The translations under genes and the position numbers were made by a program. Positions 52,538-61,934 of a stretch of 64,000 nt of DNA are shown here, piece by piece. The number at the start of each line of letters is the position of its first letter. Positions within the stretch are counted from its first letter, which is position 1. The notes under the pieces are model-generated. The model made no database searches and was not told where the DNA came from. It was given only the letters and a program-made list of their open reading frames with translations. This DNA is from TMED112 sp913052565. Lineage in GTDB: Bacteria > Pseudomonadota > Gammaproteobacteria > Magnimaribacterales > TMED112. The stretch covers positions 1-64,000 of the forward strand of contig CAJXFH010000001.1 in the NCBI GenBank assembly GCA_913052565.1, written 5' to 3'.

Positions 52538-54052
52538 CTAGGTTTCAGCTTCAGCTTTCACACTGTCTGCCGTTCTGGCTATGCCGAATGCAGCAACCGC
52601 GACTAGAGCTAAACCAATCACAACATAGTATTGAATCATAAATTCAAATACAGGTGATATGCTGTCCAGTCCTTCACCTAATGCTTCGCCACCAAGTAAC
52701 CCTGCAAGCACTCCGCCAATTGCTGATGCAAGGAACCATAAGCCAAACATTTGCCCAACATACTTTCTTGGTGCATATTGAGAAAATGCTGAGAGCCCAA
52801 TTGGTGATAAAGCCAATTCACCCCATGTTTGCAGCAAGTAAGTAATGATTAACCATTGCATGCCTACTGGGCTTACTTCCATTGCTAGATTAACTGCATA
52901 AATCATGACAACAAAACTTAAGGCCATGAAGAATAAACCAATAGCAAATTTTACTGGCAGTGATGGGTCTAGATTCATACGACCAAGATGCATCCAAATA
53001 CCAGCAAATATAGGTGCAAAAATCACAACAAAGATTGGGTTTGCAAATTGCAACCAACCAATTGGGATTATGTAACCACCTACTGATAGATCTGTATAGT
53101 CTCTGGCAAAGATACTTAATGAACTTGCTGACTGATCAAAACCTGACCAGAATGCAGCTGCACCAATGAAAAGAATTAGCAGTAAGAAAAGGTTTTTCTT
53201 TTCAACATTTGTTAAGCCTGCAAATAGGAATAAGTAAGAAAAATAAACAAAAGCTACCCCAGTAAGGAATACTGCAAAATTTTCTGCAAAAGCTTTTGGC
53301 TCTACTGTTATGATTCCCATGAGCCCAAGACCAATTACTACCACCATTAAGACAGCTGTAATTTTTGACCATTTTATATATGAATCTCTTTGTGCTTCTG
53401 GCATATCATTTGGTTTATTTCCAGCTTCGCCAAGCAAATGTCTGAAATTTAAATATTGCAAGACACCGAAGAACATTCCAATACCAGCTGCACCGAATCC
53501 CCAGTGCCAGCCAATCTTTTCTCCAAGGTACGAACAGATTAGGAAGCCTAAAGTTGAACCAATATTGATCGACATATAGAAAATTGTGTACCCTGCTTGG
53601 ACTCTCGAGTCGCCTTTTTTATAAAGCTGGCCCACAATAGTCGAAATATTTCCTTTCAAAAGACCTGTTCCTAAAACCACAAGAATTAAGCCAAGGAAAA
53701 AAGTTTCAGTTAGTGGCATTGCGAGCGTAAAGTGTCCCATTGCTATTATTATGGCGCCGATCAGGACGGCTTTCTGATGCCCTAAGACATTATCAGCAAG
53801 CCAACCACCTGGAATAACCATAAAGTAGACCATTCCGACGTAAATACCGTAGATAGCCTGAGCATCAACTTGTGACCAGCCTAATCCAGGGTTAAATCCT
53901 GTTACCGCACCTGTCATATAAAGGACAAGTAAAGCTCTCATTCCGTAATAAGACATTCTTTCCCACATCTCTGTGAAGAATAAAGTCACCATCCCTTTCG
54001 GATGTCCAAAAAACCATGTATCGTTTGTTGTAAGATTATTTTGATTACTCAT
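52538..54052 (-). CDS. POT-family proton-coupled oligopeptide transporter
   Basis: Imports di- and tripeptides with H+. The 504 aa have about 14 membrane helices. The family hallmark ExxER lies in TEMWERMSYYGMRALLVLYM (about 28-47). Also seen are GGWLADNVLGHQKAVLIG, GTGLLKGNISTIVGQLY and NIGSTLGFLICSYLG. This DtpT-like form is common in marine heterotrophs. It ends at a strong terminator and is divergent from the RDD gene by 24 bp. Confidence 0.95.
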   Translation of the reverse strand: MSNQNNLTTNDTWFFGHPKGMVTLFFTEMWERMSYYGMRALLVLYMTGAVTGFNPGLGWSQVDAQAIYGIYVGMVYFMVIPGGWLADNVLGHQKAVLIGAIIIAMGHFTLAMPLTETFFLGLILVVLGTGLLKGNISTIVGQLYKKGDSRVQAGYTIFYMSINIGSTLGFLICSYLGEKIGWHWGFGAAGIGMFFGVLQYLNFRHLLGEAGNKPNDMPEAQRDSYIKWSKITAVLMVVVIGLGLMGIITVEPKAFAENFAVFLTGVAFVYFSYLFLFAGLTNVEKKNLFLLLILFIGAAAFWSGFDQSASSLSIFARDYTDLSVGGYIIPIGWLQFANPIFVVIFAPIFAGIWMHLGRMNLDPSLPVKFAIGLFFMALSFVVMIYAVNLAMEVSPVGMQWLIITYLLQTWGELALSPIGLSAFSQYAPRKYVGQMFGLWFLASAIGGVLAGLLGGEALGEGLDSISPVFEFMIQYYVVIGLALVAVAAFGIARTADSVKAEAET

Positions 54053-54076
54053 AAGTACGAATTAATTTAGCATAGA

Positions 54077-54505
54077 ATGAAAAATAAATTCACCTATCCT
54101 GGGATATTTTCCCGCTTAATGTCTTTTACATATGACATTTTTTTACTTATGGCTCTCTGGTTCTTGGTAGGATTCATTTTCTTGGGTTTGTATAAGCTGG
54201 TTTTTACTGAAAATGATTACTTTCCTCCTCCTCTTGGGGCACTACTTATCCTTCTAACTACCGTCTATTACTACGCTTATTTTTGGTCAATGGGCAGGAA
54301 TACATTAGGTATGAGCACGTGGAGTCATTTAATTATTAAAAACGATGGAAGTAAGCTCACTTATAAATTGGCATTTTTTAGACTCATGCTCTACCTATTA
54401 ACTAGTGTGATTGGCATGCTTTGGATTTTATTCGATAAAGAAAACAGATGTTTACCAGATAAAATTTTAGGCCTAAAAGTTATTAAAAAAAGAAGCGTTT
54501 CCTAA
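54077..54505 (+). CDS. RDD-family membrane protein
   Basis: The 142 aa have three to four hydrophobic segments. The RDD motif region is FSRLMSFTYDIFLLMALW (Arg then Asp), with WSMGRNTLGMSTWSHLI and PDKILGLKVI typical of the family. The function is uncertain; some members are Na+/H+ antiporters. It lies next to lptG (convergent, 23 bp overlap), a location seen in other gammaproteobacteria. Confidence 0.88.
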   Translation: MKNKFTYPGIFSRLMSFTYDIFLLMALWFLVGFIFLGLYKLVFTENDYFPPPLGALLILLTTVYYYAYFWSMGRNTLGMSTWSHLIIKNDGSKLTYKLAFFRLMLYLLTSVIGMLWILFDKENRCLPDKILGLKVIKKRSVS

Positions 54506-55391
54506 AAAGGTAGTAAATCAAAATCAATAGAACAGGGAATGCCTGTAAATAGAATGGTAGAAGAAATACAGCTATTGAGTCAGCAAAAACAGATTCTATA
54601 AAGCCATAAATTAAACAGGCTCCAAATCCATAAATAATAATTCTATTCACATTCAAGGTTTTAGTGAACGAGAGCAAAATTTCCAATCCAACTAAAAAAA
54701 TAACAAGGTAAGACAGAAAATTTAAACTCCGTCTGAGTAACTCAGTTTTCGAAACCAAACTAAATTTTTCAAAGGAAGAAGATGAATTTTCAATTAATTC
54801 TGAAAAAGACAAATGTTTAATGTTTGAATTGTAATTTAATTTACTAAACGCCCCACTGTATTGATCTTTAATTTCAAGGTCACCTTCTTTCGAAAATTTC
54901 AATGACAATTCTTCAGAAACTAAAACAAAACTTTCAGAATCAGGCTTCTGAATTTCGATTATTACAGGAGTATTTTCAGTCGTATTTGAGACCTTAGATT
55001 TTCTTAGCTCAACAGCAGATTTTGTTAGGTCTGGCACAATAAATTCATAGGAAGCAGTAGATAAAAGAAAAACCGGGGCAAATATCATAATAGTGTATTT
55101 GGTTTTATTTAAGCCAGCTTGACGAACAGTATTAAAAGCTCTTAAAAAACTTGCATCCACAAATATTGCTAAAAATCCAACAACGGCTGCAATGTAAATA
55201 AAGCTTCGCATTCTATATGGTTCTGTAGCTACTAAAAATGAAAGAGCGTCCAGGTAGGTATAGTTTTCGTTTATATTTTTTATTTCGGAAAAGAAATTAA
55301 AAGCAAAATCAATTGCGGAAATTATCAGTAGAGCTCCAAGGAAAGAGAGCATGGATTTTTTAAAGATATATTTATATGCCTTCATAACCAA
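54483..55391 (-). CDS. lptG: LPS export permease LptG
   Basis: Inner-membrane permease that, with LptF and LptB, extracts LPS toward LptC/LptA. The 302 aa show six membrane helices (three before and three after a periplasmic beta-domain at about 125-210) and the YjgP/YjgQ pattern, with RAFNTVRQAGLNKTKY in the coupling region. It is shorter than E. coli LptG (360). The third codon (55385) is an equally likely start. It overlaps lptF by 20 bp. Confidence 0.9.
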   Translation of the reverse strand: MVMKAYKYIFKKSMLSFLGALLIISAIDFAFNFFSEIKNINENYTYLDALSFLVATEPYRMRSFIYIAAVVGFLAIFVDASFLRAFNTVRQAGLNKTKYTIMIFAPVFLLSTASYEFIVPDLTKSAVELRKSKVSNTTENTPVIIEIQKPDSESFVLVSEELSLKFSKEGDLEIKDQYSGAFSKLNYNSNIKHLSFSELIENSSSSFEKFSLVSKTELLRRSLNFLSYLVIFLVGLEILLSFTKTLNVNRIIIYGFGACLIYGFIESVFADSIAVFLLPFYLQAFPVLLILIYYLFRKRFFF

Positions 55392-56397
55392 GAACCTTTT
55401 TGACTGTCTTCAATGTGAGCATGCAAGTAATGCCGAGCATCAATATGTGAATACTTAAAAAATCTGTTAGCAAACCTTCAGTATCTTGTGCATCTGATTC
55501 AAACGCAGAAAGAGTCAGCAACAAATACATAATATTAATGACTGCTAGAAAGAAGTATGTTTTTTCACGACCAAAGAAAGAGCTATAACTAGAAAAAAAG
55601 ATTGAAAAAATAAAAGTGATAATACAAAAAATTGGGATGGTGAACCTTATTAAAAGTTCTTTAAGATTTGAAATATTTAAATCTTTTATCAAGCTAATTG
55701 TAGATACGTATTCATCTGATGAATAATCCTGTATAGGAATATCTGCTTGAGAAAATTTTGAAATTGCATTTCTATCGTTATCAAATAAAAAACCATCACT
55801 GAGTATCAGACTGAAACCATTTTTTGTCTTATTAATTACAGCTGTATCACCATAGATAAATTTGTCGATCGATTGAGACTCTATAAAGATCAAATCCCTA
55901 TATACATCATTCTCTTTTGTGCCATATACGTTGAAACTGTCAGATTGAAGAGCAACTAAACCTGAAGGCGTCAAAATTTTCGATGCAAATGAATTATCTT
56001 TATCTAATAAATCCTCACCCTGACTTGTAAAATATGGGGAAACAAATGCACTCAAAAGTGTAGAAATTCCAAAAATACCAATGAGCACCCACTTTTGCCC
56101 CAGAAGTATTGCACCAGCAGATAATGAGCCAGCCCTTAAAACAGGATCATGGTTCTTAAACAAAGGCGTCATTACGAAACCAATAGCTAAAAAAACACTT
56201 ATTGGAAACACTAAATTAAGCAATCCAGGAGAAAATAAAATTAGTGCAAAAAAGATGTTTTCGGCTGAAATCTTGCCTACTTCAGCCTGTGAGAGAAAAA
56301 TGTTAAATCGAGAAAGTAGCACTAATCCAAAAAGAACTAGTGAAACCCAGCAAATGTTTACTATAATTTCCTTACTGATATAACGTGAAATAATCAC
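55372..56397 (-). CDS. lptF: LPS export permease LptF
   Basis: Partner of LptG. The 341 aa have the N-terminal helix pair (RYISKEIIVNICWVSLVLFG), coupling-helix region HDPVLRAGSLSAGAILLG, a periplasmic beta-domain (about 130-240) and three C-terminal helices. It is divergent from pepA by 28 bp, the arrangement of E. coli. Confidence 0.93.
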   Translation of the reverse strand: MIISRYISKEIIVNICWVSLVLFGLVLLSRFNIFLSQAEVGKISAENIFFALILFSPGLLNLVFPISVFLAIGFVMTPLFKNHDPVLRAGSLSAGAILLGQKWVLIGIFGISTLLSAFVSPYFTSQGEDLLDKDNSFASKILTPSGLVALQSDSFNVYGTKENDVYRDLIFIESQSIDKFIYGDTAVINKTKNGFSLILSDGFLFDNDRNAISKFSQADIPIQDYSSDEYVSTISLIKDLNISNLKELLIRFTIPIFCIITFIFSIFFSSYSSFFGREKTYFFLAVINIMYLLLTLSAFESDAQDTEGLLTDFLSIHILMLGITCMLTLKTVKKVLGYEGI

Positions 56398-56414
56398 TTC
56401 TTAAGGATATCAAA

Positions 56415-56420
56415 AAGGAG
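56415..56420 (+). promoter_or_regulatory. Strong Shine-Dalgarno of pepA
   Basis: AAGGAG lies 5 nt before the pepA ATG. It contrasts with the many starts in this window that lack such a site. Confidence 0.7.
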
Positions 56421-56425
56421 AAAAA

Positions 56426-57898
56426 ATGGCATTTTATAAAGCACTAGAAAATATCGAACTGAAAAAATATTCAGAAGCATCTGAGGAAAACTTTGGGGTA
56501 GTTTTTTATTCAAAAGGTTCACTTAAAACAACAAAACTATTTGACAAGGCTGTAAAAGAAAAAGTTTCAAAATTTTTTGCAGACGAATCTAAATCAATTC
56601 TTATGGTTTCAAAGGAATTCTCTGATCTTTCCAGAGATGTTCTGTTTGTAAGAGATTTTGATAAGAAAAAACCAAATCATAAAGTTGAAGGTTGGATTAA
56701 TCGTATCTTTATGCATCTGGACAAATACAACGTTGAAACAGCAAGTATTTTTGCTGATACCTCCAGCTTAATCAAAGACAAAAACTTTGTTTTTAATCTG
56801 GCTAAGTACGCAGAAAAATCTACCTATAGATACACAGATTCAAATCCTAATACCAAAAAAAATGCCATATTAAAAAATCTCGATATTTGTGTAGAGAAAA
56901 GTAGTGCTGCATTGAAAAGATCAGTAGAGCTGGGATTGAACGTTGGAAGAGGAGCAAATACTGCGCGTAATCTTGGTAATAGGCCAGCAAATTATGCGAC
57001 CCCAACTTACATAGCAGACCAAGTTGTTGCCTTAGCTAAAGACATAGGCGGCTTTAAAGTCGATGTTTTAGAAGAAAAGGATATGAAAAAACTTGGTATG
57101 GGCTCACTATTGTCTGTTTCAGAAGGAAGTGTTGAGCCAGCTAAGCTTGTCACTATGGAATACAAAGGCGGCAAAAAAGGTGCGAAGCCAATTGTGCTTG
57201 TTGGTAAAGGAGTCACTTTTGATACAGGAGGCATTAGTCTTAAGCCAGGCCTGAAGATGGACGAAATGAAATGGGATATGTCAGGAGCCGGTTCTGTAAT
57301 CGGCACTATGTGTGCTGTTGCAGCCTCAAAATTGCCTGTGAATCTTGTCTGTGCTGTTGGTTTGACAGAAAATATGCCAGCAGGAAATGCAACTAAACCA
57401 GGTGATGTAGTAACTTCTATGTCAGGACAAACTATCGAAGTTCTTAATACTGATGCAGAAGGTAGGTTGGTCTTATGCGACGTGCTTACATACATAGGTA
57501 AATATGATCCAAAAGTTGTGATTGATACAGCAACACTGACAGGCGCAGTAATTATTGCTCTGGGCAATGTTGCAGCTGGAGTCATGGGTAATGATCAAAA
57601 ACTTATAGATAAGATTCTTGAAGCTGGACACGTGTCAGGTGAAAAAGCATGGCAATTGCCGCTTTGGGATGAATATCAAAGTTATCTCGATTCAAACTTT
57701 GCTGATATTGCTAACATTGCACCTGGTAGAGCAGCTGGAACTATTGAAGGAGGCTGTTTCTTGTCAAGATTTGCAGAAGATTACAAATGGGCTCATGTTG
57801 ACATTGCTGGCGTAGCAGATATTGGTGACGGAAAAAATAAAGGATCAACTGGTAAGCCTGTTGGTCTCTTGTTTGAGTATGTAAATAGTAATCGTTAA
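56426..57898 (+). CDS. pepA: Leucyl aminopeptidase (M17)
   Basis: Cytosolic hexameric two-metal aminopeptidase; PepA is also a DNA-binding regulator in E. coli. The 490 aa have the catalytic-domain motifs VGKGVTFDTGGISLKPG (Lys, Asp), SGAGSV, and the signature NTDAEGRLVL. The N-terminal domain is divergent. One-base overlap (TAATG) with holC. Confidence 0.97.
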   Translation: MAFYKALENIELKKYSEASEENFGVVFYSKGSLKTTKLFDKAVKEKVSKFFADESKSILMVSKEFSDLSRDVLFVRDFDKKKPNHKVEGWINRIFMHLDKYNVETASIFADTSSLIKDKNFVFNLAKYAEKSTYRYTDSNPNTKKNAILKNLDICVEKSSAALKRSVELGLNVGRGANTARNLGNRPANYATPTYIADQVVALAKDIGGFKVDVLEEKDMKKLGMGSLLSVSEGSVEPAKLVTMEYKGGKKGAKPIVLVGKGVTFDTGGISLKPGLKMDEMKWDMSGAGSVIGTMCAVAASKLPVNLVCAVGLTENMPAGNATKPGDVVTSMSGQTIEVLNTDAEGRLVLCDVLTYIGKYDPKVVIDTATLTGAVIIALGNVAAGVMGNDQKLIDKILEAGHVSGEKAWQLPLWDEYQSYLDSNFADIANIAPGRAAGTIEGGCFLSRFAEDYKWAHVDIAGVADIGDGKNKGSTGKPVGLLFEYVNSNR

Positions 57899-58302
57899 TG
57901 GCAGCAACGTTTTTTTCAGGCTTTAAAGACCAAAAATCTGCCCTAAATTTTTTACTAGATAATATTTATACTGGGTTTCAAATTCATAACTCAATTTGTG
58001 TGGTATTAAAGGACGAAAGACAACAAGAAAACTTTAAAAAAGCCCAACAGCAGAAATATTTTGAGAACTCAAAATTAGAATATCTCTACGATAAAAATAT
58101 TTCTTTTATAGCAGAAGAACCATCGAGTCCTTTCGATGAAATACATATTTTTAGTGATAAGGTCATGCAGCTTTCAGCTGAACTAAGTGATGAAGTATAT
58201 GTTTATACCACTAGCTCTGACGAAGCAGTCAATAAAGCTTCGAGAGAGCTCTATGCTAACCTGAAGAAAGATAATTTTGAGTTAAAACACGAAGCAATCT
58301 AA
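57898..58302 (+). CDS. holC: DNA polymerase III chi subunit
   Basis: Links the clamp loader to SSB. The 134 aa are weakly conserved: an N-terminal beta-strand, a CVVLKDERQQENF segment and PFDEIHIFSD before the C-terminal part fit HolC. The call rests mainly on the pepA-holC-valS order with one-base junctions on both sides, as in E. coli. Confidence 0.8.
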   Translation: MAATFFSGFKDQKSALNFLLDNIYTGFQIHNSICVVLKDERQQENFKKAQQQKYFENSKLEYLYDKNISFIAEEPSSPFDEIHIFSDKVMQLSAELSDEVYVYTTSSDEAVNKASRELYANLKKDNFELKHEAI

Positions 58303-60527
58303 TGGAAGCAAAATATTTCCCAATTCAAATAGAAGAAAAATGGTCAAAGATTTGGGCAGAGAGAGATTTAACTAAACCTAATTCTGACGATCATTTCTCT
58401 CAAATAATTCCTCCACCAAATGTAACTGGCACCTTGCATATGGGGCATAGTTTCCAATACGCGATTATGGATTTTTATACTAGGTATCATCATATGAAAG
58501 GTACTGATGCCTATTGGCAAGTAGGAACAGACCATGCTGGTATAGCAACACAAATGGTTGTTGAAAATAATCTGCTTAATGAAGGCAAAACCAAGGATGC
58601 TTTAGGACGTGAAAAGTTCTTAGAGGAAGTATGGAAATGGAAGGATTACTCTGAAGATAAAATTTCTTCTCAAATGAAAAGATTGGGTATTACAGTTGAA
58701 TGGGATAAGTATCGTTTCACTTATGATGACGAATTTTGTGAAGGGGTAACAAAAGCTTTTGTAGAGCTCTATAGAAAAGAAAAAATATATCGAGGTTATA
58801 GGCTTGTTAATTGGGATCCTTCACTCAAGACTGCCGTTTCAGACCTTGAAGTTATACGTCAAGAGAAAGATGGTCTGCTTTGGCATATATCTTATCCATT
58901 AACTGATTCTGATGAGTGCTTGATTGTTGCAACTACCAGGCCTGAAACAATGTTTGGTGACATGGCCGTTGCAGTCAATCCAAAAGATGAGAGATTTAAA
59001 CAGCACATTGGTAAATTTGTCGAGCTGCCATTTGTAGGCAGAAAGATTCCTGTGATTGGAGATGAATACGTTGATATGGAATTTGGAACAGGTTGTCTAA
59101 AGATTACACCAGGGCATGATTTTAATGACTACGAGATCGGCAAGAAGTATGCGCTACACGAAGTAGATGGCGTTGTTCACACATCAGATAAACTCGAGGA
59201 CTTCGAACCAATAAATATTTTTACGGACGAAGCTTTTTCAAATGATAATGTTCCTGCTCCATTCAATAACCTAGATCGCTTTAAAGTTAGAAAAGCAGTC
59301 CTTGAAGAATTAAAAAATAAAGATCTCCTAGTGCATGAGGAAAAGCATCATATCAGTGTGCCCCGAGGCGAAAGATCAAATATAGTTATTGAGCCAAAAC
59401 TAAGTTATCAGTGGTACGTTAAAACTGAAGACATGGCCAAACAGGCAAATAATGCAGTCAACAACGGCGAGGTCGTATTTCATCCAAGCAATTGGGATAA
59501 AACCTATTTTAATTGGATGGATAACATTCAAGATTGGTGTATTAGTCGTCAAATTTGGTGGGGCCATAGAATTCCGGCTTGGCATGACAACGAAGGCAAC
59601 ACTTATGTTGGTTTTGATGAAGCAGAAGTCAGAGAATTTTATAGCCTGGATGACAGAGCTTTAAAGCAAGAAGAAGATGTGCTCGATACTTGGTTCTCAG
59701 CCTCACTATGGCCATTTGGCTCATTGGGCTGGCCAAAAGATACTGAAGATTTTAAAAAGTTCTTCCCTACTACACTTTTAGTTACTGGCTTTGACATTAT
59801 CTTTTTCTGGGTCGCACGGATGATGATGATGAGCTTAGAATTCACTGGCAAGGTGCCTTTCAAAGATGTCTATGTGACAGGTCTAATTAGAGATGAAAAC
59901 GGCCAAAAGATGTCAAAATCCAAAGGTAATATTATTGACCCAATCGATTTAATTTATGGCATAGACCTAGAAGACTTAGTAACTAAAAGAACTACAAATT
60001 TAATGCAAGAGGGCCTGGCTGAAAAGATTGAACGTAAAACTCGCAAACAATTTCCTAATGGGATTGAGTCTTATGGCACTGATGCTGTTCGAATGACTTT
60101 CTTTTCACTTGCAACTCATACACGTGATATAAGTTTTGAGCTTGGACGACTTAAAGGCTACCGAAATTTTTGCAATAAAATCTGGAACGCAGCTAGATTC
60201 ATAAATAACTATCCCATGGAATCAAGTGAGTTTGTTGCTAAAAATGAGGCCGATAAGAAAATTGAGGAAAAATTTAATCAAGTTTCAGCACAGATTCAAA
60301 AAAATATCGAAGAGTATCGATTAGACTTTGCCATGAATGAAGTTTATGAATTCTTTTGGGGTGAATTCTGCGATAAATACATTGAAGAATGTAAAGCGTC
60401 TGGTGAAACAGCAAACTTACACCCAATGCTCAAGAAATTATTGCTTCTAATGCATCCCTTCTGTCCTTTTATTACTGAAGAGATCAATGAACTTATTTTT
60501 AAAGACGGTTCATTGATGGATCTTTAA
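58302..60527 (+). CDS. valS: Valyl-tRNA synthetase lacking the C-terminal region
   Basis: Charges tRNA-Val. The 741 aa keep the class-I core: HIGH-type motif PPNVTGTLHMGHS (about 38-50), the editing domain (VATTRPETMFGD; TPGHDFNDYE), WCISRQIWWGHRIPAW, and GQKMSKSKGNIIDP. It ends at HPFCPFITEEINELIF, where E. coli ValS (951 aa) continues for about 150 residues. The rest of the anticodon-binding domain and the C-terminal tRNA-binding coiled coil are therefore absent. The 29 bp to the next gene hold no remnant, so this is a clean truncation rather than an evident frameshift. Confidence 0.95.
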   Translation: MEAKYFPIQIEEKWSKIWAERDLTKPNSDDHFSQIIPPPNVTGTLHMGHSFQYAIMDFYTRYHHMKGTDAYWQVGTDHAGIATQMVVENNLLNEGKTKDALGREKFLEEVWKWKDYSEDKISSQMKRLGITVEWDKYRFTYDDEFCEGVTKAFVELYRKEKIYRGYRLVNWDPSLKTAVSDLEVIRQEKDGLLWHISYPLTDSDECLIVATTRPETMFGDMAVAVNPKDERFKQHIGKFVELPFVGRKIPVIGDEYVDMEFGTGCLKITPGHDFNDYEIGKKYALHEVDGVVHTSDKLEDFEPINIFTDEAFSNDNVPAPFNNLDRFKVRKAVLEELKNKDLLVHEEKHHISVPRGERSNIVIEPKLSYQWYVKTEDMAKQANNAVNNGEVVFHPSNWDKTYFNWMDNIQDWCISRQIWWGHRIPAWHDNEGNTYVGFDEAEVREFYSLDDRALKQEEDVLDTWFSASLWPFGSLGWPKDTEDFKKFFPTTLLVTGFDIIFFWVARMMMMSLEFTGKVPFKDVYVTGLIRDENGQKMSKSKGNIIDPIDLIYGIDLEDLVTKRTTNLMQEGLAEKIERKTRKQFPNGIESYGTDAVRMTFFSLATHTRDISFELGRLKGYRNFCNKIWNAARFINNYPMESSEFVAKNEADKKIEEKFNQVSAQIQKNIEEYRLDFAMNEVYEFFWGEFCDKYIEECKASGETANLHPMLKKLLLLMHPFCPFITEEINELIFKDGSLMDL

Positions 60528-60556
60528 AAATACTTAAGAGCCCTTACAAATATTTG

Positions 60557-61210
60557 ATGGCAAAAACATTATTAATTGGTGCAAATTCAACGATAGCCAA
60601 AGCTTTACAAGAAATCTCAGACAGAGAATTTATCTGTGTTGCTAGATCTGAGGGTACGCTCGATTTGGAGGGTGATTTATCTGAACTTGATGATATCTCA
60701 GATATAAATGGTCTGGTGTACTTTCCGGGCACAATCAATTTAAAGCCATTTACAATGCTGAAAGAGGATGACTTCACAAGAGATTTTCAAGTAAATGTTC
60801 TGGGAGCAGCTAAAGTTGTTAAAAAAGTTATAAATAAACTAAAAGAATCTAATGGAGCAAGTGTAGTATTTGTTTCATCTGTTGCTGCAAACCTTGGGCT
60901 GCCTTTTCATGCAAGCATCGCTGCTTCAAAATCAGCATTGGAAGGCATGTCAAAAGCACTAGCGGCTGAGTATGCAAATGCAAAGGTTTGCTTCAATCTT
61001 GTTGCACCAAGTCTGACAAAAACTAATCTTTCCACCAACCTACTCAAAACTGAAAGGCTTATTGAAGCAAGTAAAGAGAGAAATCCTATGAAAGAAATAG
61101 GTGAGCCAGAAAAAGTAGCAAGAACAATAGATTTTCTTTTAGATGCCCACAACAACTGGATGACTGGTCAAGTTATTCACATTGACGGTGGTATGAATAA
61201 TTTGAAATAA
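60557..61210 (+). CDS. Short-chain dehydrogenase-like protein lacking the catalytic Tyr
   Basis: Rossmann-fold SDR of 217 aa. N-terminal LLIGANSTIAKAL replaces the usual TGxxxGIG, the NxxG-like FQVNVLGAAKVV is present, and the Ser (VFVSSVAA, Ser108) and Lys (Lys125) of the active site are kept. The catalytic Tyr position reads Ile121 (HASIAASKSAL). The C-terminal GQVIHIDGGM is typical. It may bind NAD(P) or a sugar nucleotide without classic reductase activity. I use the ATG at 60557; a TTG lies one codon before. Confidence 0.85.
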   Translation: MAKTLLIGANSTIAKALQEISDREFICVARSEGTLDLEGDLSELDDISDINGLVYFPGTINLKPFTMLKEDDFTRDFQVNVLGAAKVVKKVINKLKESNGASVVFVSSVAANLGLPFHASIAASKSALEGMSKALAAEYANAKVCFNLVAPSLTKTNLSTNLLKTERLIEASKERNPMKEIGEPEKVARTIDFLLDAHNNWMTGQVIHIDGGMNNLK

Positions 61211-61211
61211 A

Positions 61212-61934
61212 CTACTCAATAAGTTTATTTGGATCTTTTTGGGAAACTTCCCATCGCTTTCTAAGATAATTGCAGTTTTCACATGAACTTGCTGGTTTAG
61301 GCATGTCTCCATCTAAAGTATTTTTTGCGTTTAAGACAGCTTCTTCAACCCAACTGTTATCACACTCTAACCTTACTAGATGCAAGTCAAAGGTTAATTG
61401 TTGATTAAACATTGGTTCATGCTTTTTACCATTGTAGTAAACCAAATAGCCCTCTGAAGCTACTTCAAAACCATTCTTCTCTAGCAACCATTGATACATT
61501 TCAAGTTGTCTTTGATAGCCCTTAGCGTATTCCCATTTAGAGTATGTGTCTTCCCAATCAAAAACATTTTTAGATGTAGATTTAACATCTACAACGATGA
61601 GTTCTCCACTTGGTTTCTGCCAAATATCATCAACAGCACCACCAAAGTTATAGCCAGCTTCTTCATTGATAAATCTAATACCTTTGAAATTATTACGCCA
61701 CTCATCCATTTTTTCATGTGCAAATGGCACAGCTTCAATTCCATGCTCTATAAACATTGGGTGTGGTTCGGCTTTAGCACGGTAATGATCAAATTCATTT
61801 TTACAAAGATTATCTACAGCACTATTGAGTGTGAAAGGTAGACTCGGTGGTCTGATTTTATGTTTGTAAGCAAGATAAAAACACCTTTGGCAATTTAAAT
61901 GTTGCTCAACTGCTGATCTGCTTATCTTATGCAT
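61212..61934 (-). CDS. PD-(D/E)XK nuclease-family protein with two CxxC pairs
   Basis: The 240 aa resemble the RecB/Cas4 nuclease fold. Catalytic pattern: VDDIW (Asp102/Asp103), VVDVKS (Asp116-x-Lys118) and the RecB motif QLEMY (Gln143, Tyr147). Cys15/Cys18 (NCQRCFY) and Cys218/Cys221 (SCENCNY) at the two ends are placed like the Fe-S-binding Cys of Cas4 and AddB. No cas or recombination genes are nearby; the neighbours are an SDR and an acetyltransferase (8 bp overlap). The role is unknown; a stand-alone exonuclease in repair is a guess. Confidence 0.78.
   Translation of the reverse strand: MHKISRSAVEQHLNCQRCFYLAYKHKIRPPSLPFTLNSAVDNLCKNEFDHYRAKAEPHPMFIEHGIEAVPFAHEKMDEWRNNFKGIRFINEEAGYNFGGAVDDIWQKPSGELIVVDVKSTSKNVFDWEDTYSKWEYAKGYQRQLEMYQWLLEKNGFEVASEGYLVYYNGKKHEPMFNQQLTFDLHLVRLECDNSWVEEAVLNAKNTLDGDMPKPASSCENCNYLRKRWEVSQKDPNKLIE

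Noticed and set aside
57007..57585. 192 aa antisense frame inside pepA
   Set aside because: Pro/Thr/Ser-rich shadow of the pepA catalytic domain; no start signals.
60528..60556. Frameshifted remainder of valS after its stop
   Set aside because: Only 29 bp separate it from the next gene, and none of them encodes ValS-like sequence; the end is a true truncation at the sequence level.
61212..61934. Cas4-like nuclease as a sign of a CRISPR system
   Set aside because: There are no repeats, spacers or other cas genes in the window; the protein belongs to a wider stand-alone family.
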